Source: Macrosoma leucophasiata (lineage: Eukaryota; Arthropoda; Insecta; Lepidoptera; Hedylidae). From it: DNA of 64,000 nt. Position numbers and translations under genes: made by a program. Within the stretch, counting starts at the first letter, position 1; each line of letters starts with the position of its first letter. The DNA lies in NCBI GenBank assembly GCA_036365455.1, contig JAWQUS010000020.1, positions 20,469,001 to 20,533,000 on the forward strand, in the 5' to 3' direction. The notes under the pieces were generated by a model that worked only from the letters and a program-made list of their open reading frames with translations, did no database searches and had not been told where the DNA came from. This document shows, piece after piece, positions 42,698 through 53,970 of the stretch.

Positions 42698-42980
42698 CTC
42701 GGCGGTCCCAAAAGAGGTCATTTAACAAGTGCGAAAGATAAATATTTAGCGAGAGCCTGCCCTATAGCGGCTCGCGAGTTTTGCAGGGCGCTCCCGGGGG
42801 AGGGGCGCGTTCATATCGAACACCCTGTTAAGTGATTGCCTTACATCGACACCCTGTGAATGTGGGATCGCTTCACCGGCCAATGCACTGTGTTGTTATT
42901 GACGAGCTCATTTTTTAAGTGCCTTCCTTGTAAAAGAAACACGATTGGGATTTGGTTGGATCCAGTTTTTTGTTTCTTAT
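42698..42980. repeat. duplicated GC-rich block, copy 2
   Basis: Direct repeat of 42070-42349. Most differences are at the left end. Confidence 0.8.
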
Positions 42981-43139
42981 AATATTATTTTCTAACACAT
43001 ATTATGATCTGTTAGCAAGGTGTATTGAGTTTCAAATGCCTTGTATAGTTCAGATTATTTGGAACTCAAAAATAGATGAGAACCTGAATCGCGCTTATGA
43101 ATTTTTTCGATGACTTGCTTAATCTTCTGTCTTCGGGCC

Positions 43140-43312
43140 AGCTGGTAATGTATGGCGTGTAATTTACACAACAGAAGCGTAACAACTTAGGCCTCTGGTG
43201 TGGCAAAGTATTTACATTGGAATCGTTTTTATGTAAATGTTTATTATGCTACAGTATTCACTCACTATCAATGTGAACTGTATGCTTCCATTTCATGGCA
43301 TTAAAAAGAAAC
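43140..43312 (+). mobile_element. family A, degraded 3' half
   Basis: GGGCCAGCTGGTAATGTATGG.. to CATGGCATTAAAAAG. Confidence 0.55.
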
Positions 43313-43743
43313 CTTAGAAATGATACCACAAAAACTAAAAAGACTCAAAGTCCCTTATAAACAATAGACACAAAAAAAATCTAAAAAGAGAAATACATTT
43401 TACTTTATCCTTATACGCACAAGTCATGTGGTCGCTCCAGCATTCCTTTTGCTGTGATGGACTCTTATTCAGTGTGTTTGCAGACTGCCCTGTCTGAGCG
43501 AATGACTCGTATGTCGTGATTAACACACCTATTTGAATCTGTAGAGGCCGTATTATTAGACAGATCTCAGTTCTTGACACGATCTTAAGAATACGCTTAT
43601 CCATACTAAACGGGTTCTAAAAGTGATATTTTGGGACTGTGATTTACCTACGTATTAATTTGGTCCTTACGAATTATGACTGATGAGAGATTTTGAGAAG
43701 TAAATGTTTACAGATCGATGTAAATTTGTTCACGACTTTCATA
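43313..43743. other. no gene seen
   Basis: The 89-codon minus ORF (43335-43604) has no recognisable domain. Confidence 0.35.
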
Positions 43744-44105
43744 TGAAAAAACCTTCCCAGTGTGAGTCAGACTCGCCCACCGAGGGTTCCGTACAAACCT
43801 GTAGGTATGTAAGTAAAAATATGATGTACCTAAAATGTACGATTTTCGGAATTTGCCTTTATCTGTACATAAGACGTTGCTTCGTACCAAATTTCAAGAT
43901 TCTGAGTTCACGAGCAGAACCCAATAGGGTTTAATTCCCTTCCGAGTTTCAAAAATGTGCGGCAATTAACGGCTTAAACGGCTGTATCTTTTAATTACGT
44001 TAACTTAAAAGTTTGATTTTGTCACAGCTACAGCAAAAAACAGACGGACGAACGGACAGACAACAGAGTGATTCTAAAAGGGTTCAGTTTCTTTCTTTCA
44101 AAATG
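43744..44105 (+). mobile_element. unclassified interspersed repeat
   Basis: GAGTCAGACTCGCCCACCGAGGGTTCCGTAC and, near the end, CAGACGGACGAACGGACAGACAAC are phrases I associate with a common lepidopteran repeat. The superfamily is not determined. Confidence 0.45.
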
Positions 44106-44900
44106 TAAATAATATCATGCATCATTCACGCAACAATCAACTAACACTGCACCAGACATTTTGTAGCAAAATAAAGGCCCTTATTTTGTTGGCGAGCCGT
44201 GTGTTTTGCGAATTGCGAGCCAACGTCCTTACGTTTGAGAGGCAAAACCGAGTGCGGCGTATGTTTATTATGTTCGGCTACAATGTCGGTCGGTAAAGTG
44301 GCAGTGTTCTCCGTACAAGTAGCTTTCCTTCCCCGAGAGTCATATTTTTCTCCTTGGGAGGGGAGGGCTCTTGGGTTTAAATTACACTAGCCCTAGCGAA
44401 TTCCAATCTTATGTCTGTAGTGATATAGTTGAATATTCAATGAGGATACGGTTCGTGAATACGCATACATTATCCATCAGTTAGAGCTACGTTTTACGTA
44501 ATGATCTGATGTTATAATTTTTAACCGACTTTCTGTTTGGAGGATTTTTTGTTCAGTGGGAACAGTTTTGTGGTTTTATTTTTTACTGCGTATAATATAA
44601 TACCTATGTTTAACAGGGGAGGAATTACCATAAGTTAAAAAGTTACAGACCTAAGGATTGTATGTCTTTTTTAATACCTACGTACTATTATGAGAATGAG
44701 ATGCTAAAAAAATCTTTAAATAATGTTATTGTTAACCAGGTACATTTTCGCTCTTATGTTACTTAGCCAACTGATTCTTACATCATTACATCGTTGAAAT
44801 GAGACACCGACAGCTGCGGTCAGCAACTTGATGGGTGACATCATTAAGTGAAAATTTTCTTGAGATTTATCGTTTTTAAGGACTCGTTATTAATTGAAAC
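44106..44900. other. no gene seen
   Basis: GC-richer stretch at 44180-44360 with no recognisable ORF; candidate non-coding DNA only. Confidence 0.35.
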
Positions 44901-44950
44901 ACTGGTGATGCTTACGCTCTCGAGATCCGTCACTGAAGCTCTACCACCTA
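44901..44950 (-). mobile_element. family A, head fragment
   Basis: GGTGATGCTTACGCTCTCGAG..GAAGCTCTACCACC. Confidence 0.5.
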
Positions 44951-45589
44951 AAAACTAAAAAGAAAATACCTGGTTACTTGGGGCTTGCTAACAGCCCGCT
45001 AAATGTTATTTGACTCAAAAGGAATACGGGGCTCAAAAGCCTACTCCATCTGGGCGCACAGTCCCACACTGAACAATGACGGGCAAGATCTAATAAAACA
45101 TAAAATATGTTTCCACAAGCTAGTATCGTAACTATCCATGAACGCAACACGTAGACACCTCAGATCGTACAAAGCATCCACCAGACGTTGGCAAATGTAA
45201 TAAATATCGAGGCAGTGGCGTTTACGCTTATTTCATATATTGAGCCAATTTACGCGACGCGATTGGCCCCGTACCACGAGATTGGCAATTTTCAAAGATT
45301 AGATTTATCTGACGCTCGGATGATGTGACGACGTTGGAGAGATGCGAGAATATAGGTAACGACGCAACGTTATACTTGTATTGCAGTAAGTGCCTTGTTC
45401 GTCAAGATGTAGCGATACAATATTACATCGAATATAGAAATTTTAATGCCGCAAACTTAGCGTTTGCTCGGCAGTCCCATTCGCACCTCAACACATCTAA
45501 ATTGAGTGCAAAATAAAAGTCTATTTTGGCAGTAGTGATTATCTGATCCCCAATCAGTAGTGATTATCTGATCAAAATCATCTATGCAC
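44951..45589. other. no gene seen; 19-bp direct repeat at 45533-45578
   Basis: CAGTAGTGATTATCTGATC occurs twice, 26 bp apart. The rest is unique-looking. Confidence 0.4.
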
Positions 45590-46190
45590 TGGTAATCATA
45601 ACAGTCATGCTCACTTTAATGCCATTGCCTTCGGCGGCGTCGTGTGACGGGTTGCTCACTTCCCTTCAGAATGGTCGAGGAGAGCAATGGCTGCCACATG
45701 CGTCATACTCGTGAACGGGTGCTGATTGTGGGGACTGGTCTGTTGTGATTTACGGGTGTTATTTTCTATCACGATATTAAGCTGTTGATGGGTATTTGCG
45801 TATGTGTTTATATGCAAATATTTATACGCCATGGACGTTCACTTATCTTTATTCTATGTAATAATATTTGAATTAAATGTAAGGTTTTGACAAAAGAGCA
45901 ACACGCTGAGTTTGTTGGGTAGCGGAGTTCTTCTCAGTAGAGCCTGCTTTTAGAACTCTGCTAAGTCAATGACTATGATTATGACGAACAGAGTTTTCTT
46001 TTACTTCTATGAAGGAATTGAAAAATTTGATGATTCACGTATCGGTTAAATATTATTATTAATTGGTATTTATTAATACCTATTGGATTATTATTATAAG
46101 TCATTCTCTCTAGGTAGCTTATAACCCGACAATGCTAAAGTGTCCTTGTAGACCAATTTGAAATAAATGATTTGAATTTATTGAATTTTC
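45590..46190 (+). mobile_element. unclassified retroelement fragment (pair of 39480-40080)
   Basis: See the partner entry. Ends AAATAAATGATTTGAATTTATTGAATTTTC, which looks like a LINE 3' tail. Confidence 0.55.
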
Positions 46191-46411
46191 AATTTTTCTC
46201 ATTTCCATTATAGAGACGTAGATCGTTATATATTGGCAAACTATATTACTGATGTAACGCCAAATTGGTGATCCCGATTTAAAATCCATGACGTAAAAAT
46301 GTGTTGCTATACACGGTTTGCCAAGTAAGCAAATAAGCGCATTAGACGATCGCAGTAGCGGTAGTATCGCCGGACACTGCTGCCCTATTGTACAGCCCTT
46401 TGTATTTTCGT

Positions 46412-46619
46412 TATTTTTTTTTTAAGTAATGGAAGTGGCAAACGAGCAAGCAGTTCACATTGATGTTAAGTGATGACTGCAGCCTATAGACACCCACACA
46501 AGGACCAAGGTCAAAATGCATATGCGTTACCACTTCTGAAACCAAAGGTGTTATGTTATGCTGACCGGAACACGATAGTGCTGAACACTACCATTTAGCG
46601 GCAAGTATATTAGGTAATG
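46412..46619 (-). mobile_element. family A, part of an inverted pair
   Basis: T-run, GGAAGTGGCAAACGAGCAAGC, to GTATATTAGGTAATG with an internal deletion. Confidence 0.8.
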
Positions 46620-46777
46620 TTATTTCCGGTACAGAGGCATAACACCTTAGGCCTCAGGAGTGGTAACGCATCTGCATTTTGACCTTGGTACTTGTGTGGG
46701 TGTCTATAGGCTGCAGTTATCACTTAACTTCAATGTGAACTGTATGCTTGTTTGCCACTTCCATTACATAAAAAAAT
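46620..46777 (+). mobile_element. family A, 5'-truncated, joined to a minus copy
   Basis: Begins TTATTTCCGGTACAGAGGC immediately after the minus copy and ends CATTACATAAAAAAAT. Confidence 0.8.
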
Positions 46778-46835
46778 GGTTTGGCCGCCATTGTTCGGTT
46801 GAGTAGAAAACTGAATAAAATACGCTTACATTCAC

Positions 46836-47018
46836 AGCCACACATTAGGTATAAACCTGTGTCCTGGGTGCCATTGTACACATACAACTCATACACAAAC
46901 ACCCAGAACCGAAACAAATATCTGTAGGCCATACAAATATTTGTCCCGGTGCGGGGATCGAACCCGCGACCCTCGAATCATACGGTCATCTCACACCGCT
47001 GGACCAACCGAGTCAAGT
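46836..47018 (-). mobile_element. family E tRNA-derived SINE
   Basis: B-box GGGTTCGATCCCCGCACCGGG and ACAAATATTTGTATGGCC in reverse, with the A-box end at GGTTGGTCCAGCGG. Confidence 0.7.
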
Positions 47019-48529
47019 AGTTTGATATTAGGTATACAACAGTAGTCTTCTTTTAAAAATAAAGTTCTACTCATCTTTCTGAATTAAGAGATATTATTAC
47101 ACTAACTTTACGTAGGCATATCCTTTCAGAACTTCCTTACAAAGTTTCATCGATCTATTTTCAAACTGGTAAGAATCGAGATTAAAAATCAGATTACAAC
47201 AACAAACGTGATAAAACTCGACTTTAATCATATATATGTATATGTTAGTCACGCGAAACGTGACCTTATTTAACCTCACCTAGGATTTAACGCGATAGCT
47301 AAACGCTATTAAAAAGCAATTCGGTCCATAGAGGTCGGCGACGGAGGCTGCATACAATTAACTTGTGAGAGGAAGAAATTGCCAATTTTGAGGCAACAAG
47401 CCAATTTGAGCAACCGCTTACACGGAATATTTGATTTGCGCGCCCGCCCAGCAGACTGCCGCTGGGCCACAGCTTGAAGTGGTGCGGAAGCGATATATTA
47501 CAAGCGGATTGGATAATATTTTTCTTATGAGGTACGCCAAATTCTACAAATCACTAATTAATCCCGTTTTCCTGAAAAGTCTACTTAACTTATTATCATA
47601 TAAAAATATTGCTGTGGTGAATACTTTGCTTTCGTCATTTTCCTCGTGACATTTTTTCTATAACAGTATCACAATTGGCACAAAAAAGTATTATAAATGT
47701 GCTTACGTTCTATTTCTCACCTGACCAACGGGAAATTTCATTCAATTATCCAAATCAATTACCACGAAAATTTTACAGTTTTATCTTTCATTAAGGTAAT
47801 AAATCAACATTTAATAATTTTTCATATAAAACAATGTCGGAAAAATCATTCGTAATTCAATATTTTAGTAACGATGATAAAATATTTTCTAAGTTTCTTC
47901 AACTGTGTAGATAGAGAGTGTTGTGCCTATACCACAGAGCCGCTGAGCCGCGATTTTAAGGTGCTGCGATTCGTGACAAGCGGATTTTAGATTTAAAATA
48001 TTTTGATTTATTTTTTTTTTTCATTTGCGTAGTGTAGTTACTTGTTATTTTGAATTTTCAAATGAACATACACCTAATTCATTTTTAAAAAGATAATTAA
48101 TCTACAATATTTTACAACAAAGAAAAATACAAAACTTTTATTTAATAATTTTAATTATAAGTTAATACTAGGAAGCGACAAACAAGGTCATTGTTAGGAT
48201 CTTAAGTTTTTTGTACCAGTTAAACACTAATCGTACATGCTTTGGGGGTTTCAGTACGTTCTTTAAAGCGAAAGTTAAGTCCAGAATACTGAATATAAAA
48301 TGTATATTTCATTGTTACTATTGTTAAAACATTGGTGTTAATAATCACGTAAAGCCCTAATATGGCCAAACTGTTATAGCAGAATATAATAAAAAAAAAC
48401 AAAATCTTAAAGAAGCTCACCGTTACTTTGATGATCGCTAGTATTCCATAGGCAAGTCAATTTACCTGAATACAGTTGGCGGACCGCTACAAATACATGA
48501 AACAAACAAAAATAACACAATTAAACAAA
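47019..48529. other. long unique-looking stretch
   Basis: No recognised repeat or gene. 47285-47510 is GC-richer and unlike the AT-rich remainder; possible regulatory DNA. Confidence 0.35.
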
Positions 48530-48845
48530 AAACGTAACTTCACTCCTGTGAGCCCCGAAGGCTCATTCAGGTATACATGCAAACACCTACAATTCGCCGG
48601 CGTTACGTTTTGGACCATGTAACAGATGGCGAGCCTGTTGACATCTCTGGGCACATTACTAAACTTTGAGGTACTCACAGACCAATCAGCCGTACTGGAA
48701 TATTTCCAGAAAATGGTAAAAATCCCAATAGAACCAGAGATATAGGACTTTACACCATTATCTCTGATAGCCCCCTACTCGGGAATCGAACCCAGGACCC
48801 TAGTGTAGTAGTAGTGGCCTGCTACCACTAGGCGACTGAGGCAGT
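48530..48845 (-). mobile_element. family B SINE, full length
   Basis: AACGTAACTTCACTCC to the tRNA-like head (reversed CTGCCTCAGTCGCCTAGTGG). Confidence 0.8.
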
Positions 48846-49770
48846 TCAATAATACAATATGAAATAAAACAAAGAAAGTCTTTTGTAATTAAAAGCTTAA
48901 ATATTTTGGGCGCAGGAACGTGACGATTCAACCGCATACTAGTGAAGGGGTATTTTTCCGTGAGTGCAGTCAGTCAACCGAAAATATCTGTTCAACCATT
49001 CCAATAGGACGGCAGTTAATACAATAATGCGGAACTGGCAGCAGCGTCCGAATAACTTTCCTGTTTGTATTACATGATGATAGATAAAGACACAAAAAAC
49101 ACTTGTAAATGGTACAGGAAGGATCTAATATCAAGTGCAACTGCATAAAGCTATACCATCGCATTGACTATACAACTCTGTACAACTTCTACTACTTACT
49201 TTAATCTAATAAGTGTTAATATCGTTCTAAGTCTTTAAAATATTAAAATTTGTATCATATCCAAATAATATTTACTTAAACACAATTTAAGAAATTGCTA
49301 GAAACAATTATAAACCGGAAAATATATAGCCGGATTTATGGTGCCGGATTAATGCGATATTTTTTTCATCATGACGTACCTTATAACCTAAGAAAAAAAT
49401 ATCGCATTAAAATCAAACTCAAGACGAGAGCTATACACGAGTGATATATCTTGACCCCCAAGTGCAAACCTCCCCAGATAAAACGTGTTCTTCACACAAA
49501 CAGGACAATGGGGCGCGGTATCGCATTACGTTCGCACGGCGCGGGTGTTAACAAAAATGGAGCAAAAGCGCGGATTGTCCGCGGCCCGGCTGCGCCCTTT
49601 GTGCGATATTGTGATACCAGCTTTTTGTTGGCCTCGGACATTCGCCATTCTCAGTTAATACCGAGTGCTGTTATGTTTGTAGACGCATTTATTATAACTT
49701 ATTGTACTGTGAGAGATAATTATGAAACCCAACTGTACCTATAGAATACGAAAAATAGGATTTTTTTTGC
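48846..49770. other. no gene seen
   Basis: A GC-richer block at 49500-49640 (GGGGCGCGGTATCGCATTACG) is not explained by a repeat. The 97-codon ORF over it has no recognisable domain. An imperfect inverted pair around ATATCGCATTAA lies at 49350-49412. Confidence 0.35.
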
Positions 49771-50014
49771 AAATTTTTTTTAATTAACGTACGGTGTCAA
49801 ACAAGCATGCAGATCACATGGATGTTAAGTGATGACTGCAGACTATAGACGTATACACCAAAACCAGAGGTCATAATCCAGATGCCTTGCCACCCTTTAG
49901 ACCTATGTTGTTATGTCTACCGGAACACGATAGTGCTGAACACTACCATCTGGCGGCAGATAAAGGTAATGCGGTGGTGCCTACGCCCGCGAGCTCCGTC
50001 ACTAGAGCTCTATA
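49771..50014 (-). mobile_element. family A with internal deletion
   Basis: T-run, GTGTCAAACAAGCATGCAG, to GCTCCGTCACTAGAGCTC. Confidence 0.75.
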
Positions 50015-50221
50015 TATAAATAAGCAGGTATGTCATTGGTACAGACTTCATGCCATGTATTTGAAACAAAGTAGCGTTGTACACTACTACTACTCTGCAA
50101 TAAAAGATATTAATACATAAATCTACCTGTGTAAGATATTAATACATAAACCTACCTGTACCTACCTAGACGATAAAGTGATACCTACTACCTACCACTG
50201 GAAAAAACATTTTTCAGAAAA

Positions 50222-50409
50222 TCCCTACTTAATATTATAAATGCGAAAGTAATTCTGTCTGTCTGTCTGTTACCTTTTCACGTCCAAACGACTGAACCGA
50301 TTTTAATAAAATTTGGTACATAGATAGAGAAGACTTAGGAACGAACATAGGCTAGTTAGTTATTTTAAAAACGGCATCCACGCGGGCGAACCCGCGGGCA
50401 ACAGCTAGT
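50222..50409 (+). mobile_element. Helitron-type non-autonomous element, 188 bp
   Basis: Starts TCCCTACTTAATATTATAAA after an A. Ends with a CGCGGG-CGAA-CCCGCG hairpin, then GGCAACAGCTAGT, before a T. TC start, hairpin about 8 nt before CTAGT and A/T flanks match the Helitron rules closely. Confidence 0.8.
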
Positions 50410-50847
50410 TCCCTATATTTTTTACTTCTCGTTTAATATTCCCAGGATAGAATCGGGGACATTAGGCTTAGCAACAAACGCCACTTACTACCACAAACCG
50501 AGTATCAATAACACATTATTAAATTGTTCACTTATCATTAATTACACAATGACGACAATTGGGCACAAATTATTAATATCTAACACATGTTATTGCGTAA
50601 ATTGTCTTTACAAAGCTCGAAACTGATTAACCACAATTGTTCTTTATTCAACAAGTGATAAGAATGTACCAATTAACAGTTTGGGAGACAATAACTCGAT
50701 TAACGGCCAAACATTCAAGATGGCGGATAATTACATATTATATTGTCCTATGAATTAGTGCCTTGTTTACGTTATGGCAGTTGGTATGAGCCTATTTACG
50801 GTAATTTCGTAATTTACGGGAGTTAAGGCGTAATTTTGAAGCGCGCA
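50410..50847. other. unique-looking AT-rich DNA
   Basis: Dense ATTA/TAAT cores (CATTATTAAATTG, CATTAATTACAC, AAATTATTAATATC) and a CAAGATGGCGG motif. Candidate regulatory DNA; no gene. Confidence 0.35.
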
Positions 50848-51515
50848 TTGCTCCGCGGCTTGTTTAAATCGGAAGCGATTTACTCGGTTAAGCGATACGG
50901 GCACGGTCGGGTGTGTGATGGGTGACCGATAGTGGCAAATTTAAAATGCGCGTTTCCGTGCTTCGGAGGGCACGTAAAGCCGTCCCGGTTGCTATCGATA
51001 GATATAGCAGTCGTTAAACTTTGTCGTAGGCCTTATGGGCGGTTTGAAAAACATCCGACAGCGGGTTGGCCACAATCCCTTATCTCCACCAACCCGCATT
51101 GGAGCAGCGTGGTGGAGTATTTTTTATTTTATTTTTATTTTGGATGACTTACAGTTAGGTTATAAATATTAGGTAATACATTTCTAGATACATGCAGCTA
51201 GGGGCTACAGGTTTATTAAGACCAATTACAAGTTACCGCAGATATCTTAAGAAATACATATAAAAACAAACAGTAGACAACGATTATTTAGGATACAAAA
51301 ATAGTACAGTAAAAATGACTAACATAACACGTACAGATGCAAAAATCAAAGTAATTTATTTAATTATTAAAATACCTATTGCTGAGTAAGCGTTTGAGTT
51401 TAAGTACCGAAGTATTAAACAGGTCAATATCCAAATTTGCTTCCAAGTAAGCTCCAGGCCTCCTCCCAAGAAGGAGAGAGACTCGTGCTCAGCAGTGGGA
51501 CGTATCAAGGGTTGC
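50848..51515 (+). mobile_element. family D retroposon split by an insertion
   Basis: 50848-51119 and 51450-51515 together give a continuous copy (GGAGCAGCGTGGTGGAGTA joined to AGCTCCAGGCC..). This is the longest version of the family D head. Confidence 0.7.
51120..51445 (-). mobile_element. 5'-truncated retroposon inserted in family D
   Basis: Minus-oriented: the tail is A-rich (plus-strand TTTTTTATTTTATTTTTATT at the left) and AGTA is repeated on both sides (51116-51119 and 51446-51449). The beginning encodes a short peptide ending in a stop, possibly the last codons of a LINE ORF. Confidence 0.5.
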
Positions 51516-51529
51516 GATTATTAAGCTTA

Positions 51530-51811
51530 TATTTTTTATGCAATGAGAGTGGGTGAAATGCGTGGATGATAAGTGACGATTGCAGCCCATAGATATCGAC
51601 ACGAAAACCAGAGATTCTAATACAGAGATGCGTTCCCCTGAATCTTAAGTTCTAGTGGCTCTGTGATAGTTATTTCGGAGCCATACATTACCATCTAACT
51701 GGAACACGATAGTGCTGAATGCTATAATTTGGTGACAGATAGATTAGGTAATGCCGTGGTGCCTGCAGCCTCGAGCTTCGACATTGGACCTCTACGAGTA
51801 CGACCAGTGAA
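51530..51811 (-). mobile_element. family A, diverged second subtype
   Basis: TTTTTTATGCAATGAGAGTGG to CTCTACGAGTACGACCAGTG. Confidence 0.7.
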
Positions 51812-52324
51812 ATGGTAATAGGTATACCATAATCGAGACGCTATGCACGCGCTATGTACACCATGCATAGGGAGACCGCAGCAGAGTATATGTAATAATA
51901 TTACGTATAGAATGGACATTTCGACGTCCCGCCCGATTTCCCTTCATCACCCAATCTCCGCCCCTCTTATGGGCGACGGTTGGTATTCTCTACGTGCTAC
52001 ACACACAGGTGCACGTGTAAATACACGTTACTGATTGATGTCTGTGTATTAGAGAGCAAATTAAGCGTTTGTATGGAATTTTAGCGGAGTGTCCGCGGTG
52101 TGACCGCAGTGGCGGTGGTATTGTCGCGGGACGCTGCTACTCATTCTCTGTTATTTCATTTATCACCTACCTAAGAATGATTAGACCGCCATTTTTCGGT
52201 TGAATGACTGCACTAGCCAATGAATTCTCGCCCACTATTGTGCGGTGGAATCGTCACGTTAAAATAAAACGTAAAGAGTGGGTGTAAATACATTTAACTG
52301 TGCAACTCACTTAACTTATACTCA
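51812..52324. other. no gene seen; shared motifs with 46.3 and 46.8 kb
   Basis: 52110-52215 (GTGGCGGTGGTATTGTCGCGGGACGCTGCT, CCGCCATTTTTCGGTTGA) matches 46350-46385 and 46785-46806, so it is a low-copy repeat of unknown class. Confidence 0.4.
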
Positions 52325-52900
52325 TTTTATTTATTTATTCGTATGGCATATAATTTACAGTCGTTCGATATAGATATACATGTAAATTAAAATATGTTAA
52401 TTAAGATTATAATATTATACTATGAGATAAATTCTGTATTGAGGGGATAGCGTCGTTTTCGAGGGAGAACAGGTCTCTTGGACTTCCATTATATTTTGTA
52501 AGGGGACAATCTCGAACTATATGTGCGACACCTTGCACAGCAGCTCCACACTCGCACGCTGGGGATTCTGGCCAACCACTCTTAGCCTGGGTTGCAGCAA
52601 GATACTTGTTAAAGTTAAAGCTATTGTAATATATCACATACTTCTCTAACTTAAAGAAATCTGTTAAAATTAGAGAAGGATGTGAAATGTTACACTAACT
52701 TTACCTTTTCGTGCCATCCAGGCTTAGCCAGAATCCATTACTACATCCGCACCCGGTCCTTACTCTATTGAGTTGACACCATTCTTTCCTGGGAAGTGAG
52801 AAACCGGCGGGCTTCTCCGAAGGATTTAAACGAATTATCATAGTGTTAGGTAAGTTAGCATTCCACTCTTTTTCCCACTTCTTAGTCATATCCAAATTAT
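52325..52900 (-). pseudogene. jockey-like LINE C-terminal end, disrupted
   Basis: Minus frames carry EWCQLNRVRTGCGCSNGF and, after a break at 52640-52700, ESPACECGAAVQGVAHIVRDCPL. The LNR.RTG..., SPxCxCG, HIVxxCP pattern is the C-terminal Cys/His region of jockey-type LINE proteins. An (AAAT)n-like tail is at 52330-52345. The reading frame is broken by an insertion and a shift. Confidence 0.7.
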
Positions 52901-52939
52901 TGTCTGTAAGTTCACGTGCGGACTGGTACGGTGGGTGTC

Positions 52940-53065
52940 TTATCTATACACTACAGTATTCACTTATCAAATCAATGTAAATTGTGTGCTTGTTTGCCAC
53001 TTCATGACATAAGAAGTCCCCTTTACGGGGAGGCTTTTGTTCAGCAGTGACAGAGTGTACGTATT
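52940..53065 (+). mobile_element. family A tail fragment followed by an RTE-like scrap
   Basis: TGTGCTTGTTTGCCACTTCATGACATAAGAAG ends near 53011. GGGAGGCTTTTGTTCAGCAGTG follows. Confidence 0.5.
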
Positions 53066-53087
53066 TCGGCTGAAATGACTAAATTTT

Positions 53088-53114
53088 ACTATTGGTAGGG
53101 TTTCAGTGTAGTAC
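53088..53114 (+). mobile_element. family A, left part of the copy hit by the errantivirus
   Basis: ACTATTGGTAGGGTTTCAGTG is the family A head. The copy resumes at 60653 after the retroviral element. Confidence 0.75.
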
Positions 53115-53371
53115 AGTTAAGTGTACCAACACCCCCCAAATCCGCTTAATAAGCCCTTTACCCAGCGTGGGAACCGATAGACTACAGGTAATCTGATAAA
53201 CTTACTGACGTCACAGGGTAAAGGGCAAGTAAGCATTTAGCTTCCTTATAAAGATTGTTTTTATGATAATTAGATGATTCCTATTTTGATTTTTGTACGA
53301 TACTGTTACTCTGTCCGTTTGTTTTAAATAAATATATTTTTTTATAAAGTTTGGTTGCCGCAAACTTAATT
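53115..53371 (+). repeat. errantivirus 5' LTR
   Basis: Begins AGTTAAGTGTACC and ends GCAAACTTAATT. It contains TGACGTCA (53206), a TATAAA box (53247) and AATAAA (53327), a reasonable promoter and polyadenylation set. Confidence 0.92.
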
Positions 53372-53388
53372 GGCGCAGCCGGTAGGAT
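53371..53388 (+). other. primer-binding site
   Basis: TGGCGCAGCCGGTAGGAT directly abuts the 5' LTR, its first T being the LTR's last base. The TGGCGCAG start is typical of errantivirus primer sites; the primer tRNA was not identified. Confidence 0.75.
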
Positions 53389-53970
53389 CTCTGCGGTCTT
53401 TCAGCAAGTATATACATTTACTACTGGGGACATCCGTATTAACGGTTAAGCGGAGATCACCGAACAAATAAATTTATTAAGTATATCGGAGCCAAGCCAA
53501 GGACAGAGCCAGGACAAACAACCAGGAATCCCAAGGAGAATGAGTACCGCTGCGGAATTGTGAGTAAATCTTTTCACCTTCCTTTCAGTTATCCTCATTT
53601 TATTTACCTCCTTGTGAAATTGTGTGTATGTGTCTTTTATTAGGGATTAGAAAACGCCTTATTAGATAACTACACATGTAAGTAATCAAATTTTTACGAT
53701 TTTTTTATTAAGTTGTATGTGTTTTATTTCGTTGTTTTAGGAATTTTTGTCTTATGTGTTTCATTTCGTGTAATTTTTAGGGATTTTTTTTTTTGGCCAA
53801 TGTTTATAATCTATTTTGTGTCGTGTATTTTATTGTGCTTTTTGATTTCTTCGATTTATTTACTGTGTTGATTTTTGCAATTTTTACGATTCTATTTTAT
53901 TTTTGCTTCGTTTAAAAATATTACGAACATTTTATTGTGTTTTTGAGTTAAATTATTTAATTATTCAAAA
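53389..53970 (+). other. errantivirus leader with possible env splice donor
   Basis: AT-rich untranslated leader. A short upstream frame starting ATG at 53540 runs into GTGAGT at 53560, a strong 5' splice site candidate, and stops at TGA just after if unspliced. It could provide the start codon for a spliced env mRNA (inference). Confidence 0.45.

Noticed and set aside
42650..42835. 61-codon ORF as a gene
   Set aside because: Part of a duplicated block whose conservation continues beyond the stop codon; no evidence of selection on the protein.
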